Assembly: GCA_027618855.1 (NCBI GenBank)
Contig: JAQCID010000015.1
Span: 1 to 11,830 of the forward strand
Direction of reading: 5' to 3'
Source of the DNA: Bacteroidota bacterium
Lineage (GTDB): Bacteria; Bacteroidota; Bacteroidia; Flavobacteriales_D; Sanyastnellaceae
Length of the DNA: 11,830 nucleotides
A program made the position numbers and the translations under genes. Position 1 is the stretch's first letter. Every line of letters starts with the position of its first letter. Below the pieces are notes generated by a model. The model made no database searches, was not told the DNA's origin, and saw only the letters and a list, made by a program, of their open reading frames with translations. Positions 1-6,689 of this stretch are shown here, piece after piece.

Positions 1-123
1 TCTCTTTTCTCATCGGATTATTCTTGGCTGCCTTTGTTATATAGATTCTGTGCTTTATCGGGCTTGATCATGGCACTCGTCCTACTGTTTGCAAAGCGCA
101 AAACGATGACGTCTGTGAATTAA
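1..123 (+). CDS. C-terminal fragment of a probable membrane protein
   Basis: The first reading frame is open from the window edge to a TAA at 121-123 and gives 40 residues. Around residues 11-31 there is a hydrophobic stretch (the LPLLYRF and LIMALVLLF segments), directly followed by the basic residues AKRK and a short polar tail. That pattern fits the last transmembrane helix of an inner-membrane protein with a cytoplasmic C-terminus. Too little is present to name a family; transporters and other multi-spanning proteins often end this way. A competing frame (positions 3-44) also gives a short hydrophobic peptide ending in TAG, so the choice of frame is not certain. It is followed 69 bp downstream by a coiled-coil ORF on the same strand. 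Confidence 0.35.
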   Translation, partial: SLFSSDYSWLPLLYRFCALSGLIMALVLLFAKRKTMTSVN

Positions 124-192
124 CCATTCCCTGTTTAATAACTACTTGAGATATAGTAGGAATTGTGGGGATATTGCCCGTACTTTCCGGGT

Positions 193-402
193 ATGGAGAC
201 AAAAATTGCAGAAAGCCTCAAGGTTGCGCAGCAGGACCGCACCGTAGTTATGGGTGAATTCCTGAATCTTAAAGCTGAGCTCGTTCGTACCCAACAACGC
301 AACGATGACCTTAGGTCTGAGAACCATGCACTTAGAGAATCTCTAAATGCGACAGAGCATATGGCTCAGAATCTATTGACTTACGTTAACGACAAAGATT
401 AG
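193..402 (+). CDS. Small predicted coiled-coil protein (69 aa)
   Basis: From ATG 193 to TAG 400-402 this encodes 69 residues, almost entirely predicted alpha-helical and highly charged. A heptad-like pattern of Leu/Met/Val runs through the middle (LNLKAELVRTQQ then DDLRSENHALRESL), and there is no signal peptide or membrane segment. The frame is open upstream to a TTG at 163, but the added residues (WGYCPYFPG) do not look helical, so the ATG is preferred. No Shine-Dalgarno sequence is visible, which is common in Bacteroidota. The general look resembles small cytoplasmic coiled-coil proteins of the ZapB type, but I see no diagnostic motif and do not assign that function. It converges on fabD with 32 bp between the stop codons, and no clear terminator lies between them. 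Confidence 0.5.
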   Translation: METKIAESLKVAQQDRTVVMGEFLNLKAELVRTQQRNDDLRSENHALRESLNATEHMAQNLLTYVNDKD

Positions 403-434
403 TCACTCTTGTTCGTGAAATCGATGCGATGAAA

Positions 435-1328
435 CTACGCTTCTGAATTTTCTAAAGTAGCAGAATGCGTTGCGAAGCTTCGGTCTAACTTTTTAAACAG
501 GCCTTGTAATACTTTCCCCGGACCTACTTCTGTTACTGAGGTGGCACCATAGGCGATCATCGCTTCCATTGTCTGTGTCCATTTAACCGGTGCGGTTAAT
601 TGATCAATTAGATTTTTCCGAATTGTTGCAACATCAACTTCAGCTGACGCACTTACATTTTGAAAAACAGGACAGCTTAATGGTTGAATGTTTGTGCTCT
701 CTATGGCGTCCGCAAGCTTTTCTCGTGCCGATTCCATGATAGGTGAGTGGAAGGCTCCTCCCACAGGCAGCATCAGCGCTCTACGTGCTCCGGCTTCCTT
801 CAGTGCTTCACAAGCCAATTCCACAGCCGCGATTTCTCCCGAGATCACTATTTGGCCAGGACAGTTATAATTTGCCGCAACGACAACGCCATCAGTTTGG
901 TCACAAATTTGCTCGACTATTTTATTTTCTAACCCCAAAACAGCGGCCATAGTCGATGGGTTTGCCTCACATGCCAATTGCATGGCATTTGCTCTGGCTG
1001 ACACCAATCTCAACCCATCTTCAAAGGACAAACCTCCAGCCACAACCAACGCACTAAATTCACCGAGACTGTGACCAGCGACCATGTCTGGTTTTATCTT
1101 TCCAAGCACTTCAGCTAAAATCACTGAGTGTAGGAAGATTGCTGGTTGCGTTACTTTGGTTTGTTTAAGTTCTTCTATTGTGCCGTGAAACATGATTTCA
1201 CCAATGTTAAATCCAAGGATATCATTGGCAGATTCGAAACGTTCTCTTGCAAGGGATGAGAACTCGTGTAAATCTTTCCCCATCCCTGAGAATTGAGCGC
1301 CCTGACCAGGGAATACAAATGCTTTCAT
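435..1328 (-). CDS. fabD: Malonyl-CoA:ACP transacylase FabD
   Basis: This 297-residue protein is full length for the family. FabD moves the malonyl group from malonyl-CoA to the phosphopantetheine thiol of acyl carrier protein, supplying the extender for type II fatty acid synthesis in the cytoplasm. The family landmarks are all visible. The N-terminal FPGQGAQ is at residues 6-12, the nucleophile elbow GHSLGEFSAL has Ser87, the malonyl-carboxylate-binding Arg is R112 in SARANAMQ, and the catalytic His is H194 in GAFHSPIMES. Q243 lies in the DQLTAPVKW segment, and the C-terminal TEVGPGKVLQGL is present. The ATG at 1326-1328 places GQGAQ at the usual distance from the N-terminus. The gene lies 36 bp downstream of the giant cargo gene on the same strand. 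A hairpin with a T-run sits in that gap, so it may be transcribed separately; no good promoter match is visible. Confidence 0.97.
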   Translation of the reverse strand: MKAFVFPGQGAQFSGMGKDLHEFSSLARERFESANDILGFNIGEIMFHGTIEELKQTKVTQPAIFLHSVILAEVLGKIKPDMVAGHSLGEFSALVVAGGLSFEDGLRLVSARANAMQLACEANPSTMAAVLGLENKIVEQICDQTDGVVVAANYNCPGQIVISGEIAAVELACEALKEAGARRALMLPVGGAFHSPIMESAREKLADAIESTNIQPLSCPVFQNVSASAEVDVATIRKNLIDQLTAPVKWTQTMEAMIAYGATSVTEVGPGKVLQGLFKKLDRSFATHSATLENSEA

Positions 1329-1345
1329 AAATATATATTTACTTT

Positions 1346-1369
1346 AAAAAGATAATACAGCGTATTATC
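1346..1369 (-). terminator. Candidate intrinsic terminator overlapping the stop codon of the giant gene
   Basis: Read on the minus strand, a perfect 8-bp inverted repeat GATAATAC / GTATTATC with a 3-nt loop (GCT) is followed at once by TTTTT. The TAA stop of the 1714-residue gene (1365-1367) lies inside the 5' arm. The shape fits a Rho-independent terminator for the giant gene just ahead of fabD. The stem is AT-rich and therefore weak, so it may only attenuate readthrough into fabD. Confidence 0.45.
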
Positions 1370-4300
1370 TAATTAGGAATACGTTGCCAGTTGCAATTTT
1401 TGCACCTCTTCCGTCAACTTGTTTTAGTTCAATTTTCCAACTATATGACTCTGTAGAACTCACAAAGTGAGTCCCATCTCCATCCGAAGTATTGTCACCT
1501 ATCCAAGGTTCGCCAATCGTTGTCGAGTTAAAAACCAACTTTCCCCATCTGTCGTATACCCAGCACTCATAGTGGATAATAAATTCCTCTCCGTTTACTA
1601 TAGGTCTCCATGCGTCGTTATTTCCGTCATTGTTAGGAGTGAAAGCGTTAGGTACAAAAATCTGTAATTCACTGTTCACGAAAATAGTTTGTGTCGTAGC
1701 ATCTGTACAACCGTATTCGTTTGTGACGAGCAATTGTACATCATACGTGTCGGCTCTTTCGAACTCGTGTTCAGGACTCACTTCTGACGATCCTTCCCCA
1801 TCTCCAAATGACCAAATATATTCTGTCCCGCCTTCAGATTCATTCTCGAAAGTGACGATGGGATCTAAGATTGTAATTTCTTCTGGAGTCACAATGAAAT
1901 TTGCAATTGGGGGATACCAAGCTTGGAATGCGGTGTCGATTTCTAGTCTCACACTGCATCCATCGTCGCTTGTAACGATAAATTCAGCTTCGTAAATTCC
2001 TGGGAATATCACATCGATTGTGTGAGGTGATGCAAAGTTGTTTGGGATTACAAATCCCGGTACATCTAGTTCAAATGTAGCAGCGCCTATTGAAGTATTG
2101 AGTATTTCAACTTCAAGCGGCAAGCATATCGAGTTTTGTAAAAAGGTAACCTCAGGAACAGGGAGTTCATAGACCTCAAAATTATTAAATGTTAGAGAAG
2201 TACATCCTTCGCTGTCTATCACCTCGAGTCCGACGGTAAACACTCCAGTGCCAGAAGCAACCAGTAAAGGTGCTTGACCATTTGTTTCAGTACAATCTGT
2301 AACTCCAGTAGGGAATACCGTCCAAGAATATGGTTCAACTCCACCGGAGCAAGTAAGTCCCAAGATATCGGAAGATGCGTTTTCAATTAAAATGTCTGCA
2401 TCTCCATTTTCATCAAAACATATTGCGTCTTGTTCAAATGTGAATTCAGCAACAGGAATAGGATGAACAGTGATGCTCTGGTTTTCAGTTGTGATGCAAT
2501 TTGGATTGGATGCCGATATTGCCGTAAAGCTAACGGCGTACACACAATCTCCCAATGCGTAATTGTCACACTCAAATGTAACTTGAGGATTGGCTGTGCC
2601 AGTGGGGGGTGTTCCATTGCTGAAATTCCATGCAGACACAGATGACAATGTGGCTGTTGAATTGAAATTGACAGTTACGGGGCTACAACCTTCTGTAATG
2701 TCAGCATCTAGAGTAACAACAGGGTACTCAGACATCGCTACAGTCACCCCCGAATTTGCAGTACAGTTGTTCCCATCCAGAACAAACAAAGCAACATCAG
2801 AGGAGCCTGTGGTATATGTAGGACAGAAATCGAACGTATTTCCATTGGTGAATGAAGCACCATCCAAGGTCCAGTCAAGAGTCAAAGGCAGCACAGGCGT
2901 GTTGTCCCAATCGATTTCAAAATTGATACATGAACCTGTGCATATCGCGTTTAATCCTTCAAAGGAGAAAGATGGAGCCAAATTGATCTCTCGGTTAATC
3001 ACGGCATTTGTGGAGCATGTTAAATTTCCCGCATCCACAAATATGACACTTCCTGTAACATCTATATTTAGATTTCCCGCTGCAATATCTACAAACGATA
3101 GCGAGAGTATGCTTTGACCAGGGTTTGCTGAATCAACTCCTTCTGATGAAGCGTCTTCGTTTGGTGTACTCACCCACACATACGATTCAGCGCCAGAAAT
3201 ATCAATGGTGATATCCGAGCCCTCACATGCCAGTCCGTCTAGTGAAAAAACAACTTCGGGGTTGTCTCTCACGTCAGATACAACAGCACTTTCCGCGGTG
3301 CAGTTAAAATCACCTCCAAATAAGATAGAAGGTACAGTTAATGTTGACGTAGCAGTAAACACATCACCATCACTCACTGGATAAAAACCAACACCAGAAG
3401 TGTTTTCTATCGCGCCCATTACATCCCAAGAAATGATACCATTAGATAAGATATCAATGTGTAATGTGTCTCCTTCGCAAATTGGTGAAGTGGACAACGC
3501 CAATTGCGCATTTTCTAAGACCTCGACATCAATCGATGATTCACCCACACATCCGTTGTTGTCAGTAGCCACGCATGAAACAGTGTGCACTCCAGCATCA
3601 CTCGGAAAAACAAATGGAATGAGGATGCTGTTGTTTGTTGACGAAAGAATCGCAGCATTCATTCCCCATTCAAAAGTATAATTCAAGGGATCCATCCCTC
3701 CAGTTGTAATGAGGGCATCATTTGTCCCACAAATCAGAGCGCCATCTACAGCGAGCTCTACATCGGGTAAATCAAGAATGTCGAACGAGAATGCCAAGTC
3801 AGTAAAGCAGGATACGCCAGGATATACGATTTCACCAGTGACAGATACTTCAAATGGCGAGTCCATAAACGTAGGGTATGTTGCTGTTCCATTATTTAGA
3901 GACAGTGGAGCAGGTGACCAGGAATATGAGTCAGCACCCGATGCTGTCACAATGGGATTTAAGTCGGCACAGAAAAATGCGCCTGTGAATGGATTTATCG
4001 ACAAAACAGGGTTTTGCTGAACGACAGCTGTGTTTGAGGCAGTGCCAGAACAAATGAGTTCCCCAATCGATGTGCTTGGGTATGTGATCGTGCCAGTAAC
4101 CTCTACATTCGTCCCGTTTGCCACTATTGCTGAATTCATATTCGAGTTGCCACCTGTGAAAAGGGGCGATGGCCATTCATAGATCATGGCATTGCCATTC
4201 GCAACAAATTCTACGGCATCTCCATCACAAACAGGTGAAGAGGTTAAAGAGAATTCAACCCCTTCATAAACTTCGATCGATATTGCATCCTGCGTGACAC

Positions 4301-6509
4301 AACCACTTCCGTCAGTGACGTCGATGCCAATCGTAGAAGTTGAGCCCACCCCATTTAAATCAAAAGGGAACTCACTAAATGGCCCACTCACAGTTTCTGT
4401 ATTGAGTAACATTCCATCTTGACTCCACTCTATCGTATAAGGTGGAGTGCCGAAATTTAGCGCAGTTTCTATGGTTGCGATTTCTGTTGTACAATACACA
4501 TTGTCGCTGTCTAAAATCCCTAACGTTGCAACTGGTGTTGCGTTAATTGTATAGCTGAAGGATGTCGTAGACGAGCATCCATTTGCGCCCGCACCGATCA
4601 CATTGCCACTAATAAGTGCAATGTTTAAATTGTTGAAAGTAATCGAATTGCCATTGTTGACGTCAGGAATAGGGTTTGAATCCCAAAAATAAGCGACACC
4701 TCCTGAAGCGATAAGCGTAATGTCATCTCCCGCGCACACAGATCCAGAAGAAGTCACTTGAATCACTGGCTGATCTTCATACTGGACAATGAAATCAAAA
4801 GTGGTGCTACACGTAGTTGTGCCAAATGTGGAACTACCCGTGACTGAGATGACGCCATCATTTGTAAACAAAGTAAATGGAACATCTACACAGTTTCCAC
4901 TGAGATTTGGATCTCCTTCCCAGTCATATGTCTCCGCTCCTGTTGCACAAATAGGCAAGTTCATATCAAGACAGATCGGATAGTTAAGCGTATTCGGTGT
5001 GGCTGTCACTACCGGGTTCGCCCAGACCACAGTTGACATGTTTAAATTTGCAGAACATCCGGAAGGCTCTGTAACCATGACAGAAACTTCAAATGGAGAT
5101 GGAGACGTGAGATTCGTTGAGAATAACGGCGAATCAGAACCTGATTGAGGGATGCCATTCACATACCAAAGATATTCGGCAATGCCAGAATTTGTCAAGC
5201 TAGTTACTTCATAAGAAACAGCGTCACCCACACAACCAGATGATGGAGAGTCTACCAAAGTTAATTCTGGAAGCGGTGTGACGTCAATATTGAAAGAGAC
5301 GGTGGTAGCACATGTCACACCTGTTGTGCCATAGGTTAAATAACCTGTCATTGTCGATGAAATAGCCGACTGCACATCACAAAAAACAGCTTGATTTGAG
5401 ATGTTGTTTATTTGACAAGGAAGTGGGGTTGAGTTCCATGTAAAAACGCCAGCTCCAGTACCCTGAACTGTTGAAGACTGTCCACTACAGACAGTTGCTG
5501 GAGTCACAATGGCTGCAACATCTGGATTCTCTTGTAGAACGACAATCTGACTTGTGGTAGTGGAGCATGTAATCGAACCATACGTCATTTCTCCAACGAT
5601 AGATATAATCTCGCCATTGTTAATCGTCCCGGTATCATACGTTGCTGAGAGTCCATTTACAGCACTTGGAGTGGGAGTAAACACAATAGCAGCACTGGGT
5701 TCAGAAGTGAAAACGCTACATTCTATAGGTGAGTCTTCACAAACGGGAGGGACGAAAAGAGTAATCGAAGGTGTTTGGAAGATCTCGAAATCAATGACGA
5801 CAGTCGTCGTCACAGTATTGATGTCCCCCGTGGCATTAAATACCAATTGGTGCATTCCTGCAATTAAAAAGCCAGTCGAAAAAACATCTGCAAAATCAAC
5901 GAGTCCTGGAGGAGTACATGTAGGAGAAGCGATGTATGTATTTGAGGAAAGAGGGCTTCCATCAAGTAGGATTTCAAAGTCAATAGACAAATTGTTGTTT
6001 GATGCCAATTGCCAAAGTGTACCCACGTTAATGTTTGTACAAGATGACAAGGAAGAGATGTCATTGAAAGTAATGTTTGGTTGCCCGGCAACAGTAATGT
6101 CTATAGGAGTGGCACTGTTTTGTGTGGCACATTCAAGAACACTCATCTGAATTTGATAACATCCCTGAGTCATAAATTCAATTGCCACAGTTACATCATT
6201 TGCCGATGTTCCTTCTGCAAATCCCCAATCAAAACCTTCAACACCACCACTCACCGACCAGGTGTAAACTTCCGGGTTGACACAGCCAGTATCAATGTCA
6301 ATCGTTGTGTTCGTTGTGTGAACAATGAATCCAGACGTGCCAGCCCCTTCTGTTGCGTCAACAGTGAAGGATGGCAGAATAAATATATTGTCAACATCAA
6401 TCGCAAATGAAAGAGTTGAACTAAATAGGAGTATAATCACGATAAAAGCCTCGCGAAGCGCGTGGTTTCTATTCGGTTTATGAGTGCAGGTTGTAGAGGT
6501 AAGCGTCAC
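1365..6509 (-). CDS. Giant secreted multi-Ig/PKD-module protein with type B T9SS C-terminal domain (SprB/adhesin-like)
   Basis: 1714 residues. An N-terminal signal peptide (residues 1-36) has a long basic n-region (KPNRNHALRE), a hydrophobic core AFIVIILLF and a likely cut after LSFA. Two divergent modules fill residues 37-246. Twelve Ig/PKD-like modules (247-1263) follow in an A-A-B order repeated four times, then three more divergent modules (1264-1530). A canonical PKD domain (about 1531-1612) has IWSFGDGEGSS and HEFERADTYDV. The last 102 residues are the gliding-motility-associated CHU_C domain: FVPNAFTPNNDGNND, then VYDRWGKLVF and a terminal GNVFLIR. CHU_C is a T9SS type B export and surface-anchoring signal, so the protein is probably a cell-surface adhesin or gliding-type filament. 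Nearly every module carries two Cys about 59 residues apart. The only in-frame start near the signal peptide is GTG 6507-6509, because an in-frame stop lies at 6549-6551. Substrate and partner are unknown. No SprF/PorP partner gene is adjacent. Confidence 0.9.
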   Translation of the reverse strand: MTLTSTTCTHKPNRNHALREAFIVIILLFSSTLSFAIDVDNIFILPSFTVDATEGAGTSGFIVHTTNTTIDIDTGCVNPEVYTWSVSGGVEGFDWGFAEGTSANDVTVAIEFMTQGCYQIQMSVLECATQNSATPIDITVAGQPNITFNDISSLSSCTNINVGTLWQLASNNNLSIDFEILLDGSPLSSNTYIASPTCTPPGLVDFADVFSTGFLIAGMHQLVFNATGDINTVTTTVVIDFEIFQTPSITLFVPPVCEDSPIECSVFTSEPSAAIVFTPTPSAVNGLSATYDTGTINNGEIISIVGEMTYGSITCSTTTSQIVVLQENPDVAAIVTPATVCSGQSSTVQGTGAGVFTWNSTPLPCQINNISNQAVFCDVQSAISSTMTGYLTYGTTGVTCATTVSFNIDVTPLPELTLVDSPSSGCVGDAVSYEVTSLTNSGIAEYLWYVNGIPQSGSDSPLFSTNLTSPSPFEVSVMVTEPSGCSANLNMSTVVWANPVVTATPNTLNYPICLDMNLPICATGAETYDWEGDPNLSGNCVDVPFTLFTNDGVISVTGSSTFGTTTCSTTFDFIVQYEDQPVIQVTSSGSVCAGDDITLIASGGVAYFWDSNPIPDVNNGNSITFNNLNIALISGNVIGAGANGCSSTTSFSYTINATPVATLGILDSDNVYCTTEIATIETALNFGTPPYTIEWSQDGMLLNTETVSGPFSEFPFDLNGVGSTSTIGIDVTDGSGCVTQDAISIEVYEGVEFSLTSSPVCDGDAVEFVANGNAMIYEWPSPLFTGGNSNMNSAIVANGTNVEVTGTITYPSTSIGELICSGTASNTAVVQQNPVLSINPFTGAFFCADLNPIVTASGADSYSWSPAPLSLNNGTATYPTFMDSPFEVSVTGEIVYPGVSCFTDLAFSFDILDLPDVELAVDGALICGTNDALITTGGMDPLNYTFEWGMNAAILSSTNNSILIPFVFPSDAGVHTVSCVATDNNGCVGESSIDVEVLENAQLALSTSPICEGDTLHIDILSNGIISWDVMGAIENTSGVGFYPVSDGDVFTATSTLTVPSILFGGDFNCTAESAVVSDVRDNPEVVFSLDGLACEGSDITIDISGAESYVWVSTPNEDASSEGVDSANPGQSILSLSFVDIAAGNLNIDVTGSVIFVDAGNLTCSTNAVINREINLAPSFSFEGLNAICTGSCINFEIDWDNTPVLPLTLDWTLDGASFTNGNTFDFCPTYTTGSSDVALFVLDGNNCTANSGVTVAMSEYPVVTLDADITEGCSPVTVNFNSTATLSSVSAWNFSNGTPPTGTANPQVTFECDNYALGDCVYAVSFTAISASNPNCITTENQSITVHPIPVAEFTFEQDAICFDENGDADILIENASSDILGLTCSGGVEPYSWTVFPTGVTDCTETNGQAPLLVASGTGVFTVGLEVIDSEGCTSLTFNNFEVYELPVPEVTFLQNSICLPLEVEILNTSIGAATFELDVPGFVIPNNFASPHTIDVIFPGIYEAEFIVTSDDGCSVRLEIDTAFQAWYPPIANFIVTPEEITILDPIVTFENESEGGTEYIWSFGDGEGSSEVSPEHEFERADTYDVQLLVTNEYGCTDATTQTIFVNSELQIFVPNAFTPNNDGNNDAWRPIVNGEEFIIHYECWVYDRWGKLVFNSTTIGEPWIGDNTSDGDGTHFVSSTESYSWKIELKQVDGRGAKIATGNVFLIR
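2721..5771 (-). repeat. Four tandem three-module (A-A-B) cassettes of about 250 residues
   Basis: Residues 247-499, 500-750, 751-1000 and 1001-1263 of the giant protein each contain two A modules and one B module. A modules open with a CxGD-like turn, have an aromatic-W-x-x-x-P core (TYDWEGDP, YFWDSNP, SYSWSPAP) and end in a G-x-x-x-Y/F-G...TC strand. B modules have an EW or LWYVNG core and end in D-x-x-GC. First-Cys positions are 257, 513, 761, 1011 for A1; 341, 592, 847, 1095 for A2; and 426, 673, 927, 1190 for B. The linkers are phase-specific: A1 modules mostly end in NP (QENP, QQNP, RDNP), and A2 modules end in LP/TP/AP. DNA identity between cassettes is low by eye, so the duplication is old. 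Confidence 0.75.
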
Positions 6510-6628
6510 AGGTGTGGACTTTAAAAGCGCAAAATACGGCGATGTCCGTTATCTCATGCATTTAATAGGTGTAAATATTACTTAAACTATATCTATGCTC
6601 CGTTGTTGAAAACCTATTTACCTTAACA

Positions 6629-6658
6629 TTGGTGGTATGTGTAATCTAAACTACTTTG
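6629..6658 (+). promoter_or_regulatory. Candidate Bacteroidota-type promoter for the 756-aa cargo gene
   Basis: TTG at 6629-6631 is separated by 20 bp from TACTTTG at 6652-6658. This approximates the -33 TTG / -7 TAnnTTTG pattern of the Bacteroidota primary sigma factor, one base short in the -7 box. It lies 31 bp ahead of the ATG at 6690. The divergent region 6510-6689 shows no comparably good match for the giant gene on the minus strand; a TATTTTG without a matching TTG is the best there. Confidence 0.45.
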
Positions 6659-6689
6659 CACTAAATACATTTTAGAATAATCTCATCTT

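Noticed and set aside
163..192. TTG start extending the coiled-coil ORF by 10 residues
   Set aside because: The extension (WGYCPYFPG) breaks the helical character, and an ATG is available at 193.
142..327. - strand ORF of 61 residues
   Set aside because: Antisense to the coiled-coil ORF, and its residues show no family or domain features.
2590..3117. + strand ORF of 175 residues
   Set aside because: Antisense shadow of modules 11-13 of the giant protein, with no domain-like features.
5554..6150. + strand ORF of 198 residues
   Set aside because: It is antisense to the giant cargo gene, whose modules and Cys spacing are conserved through this stretch; Ser/Thr/Val-rich coding sequence leaves the opposite strand open by composition.
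6481..6561. 27-codon minus-strand ORF (MHEITDIAVF...) overlapping the start of the giant gene, a possible leader peptide
   Set aside because: No ribosome-binding signal, no regulatory codon run and no accompanying hairpin; most likely chance.
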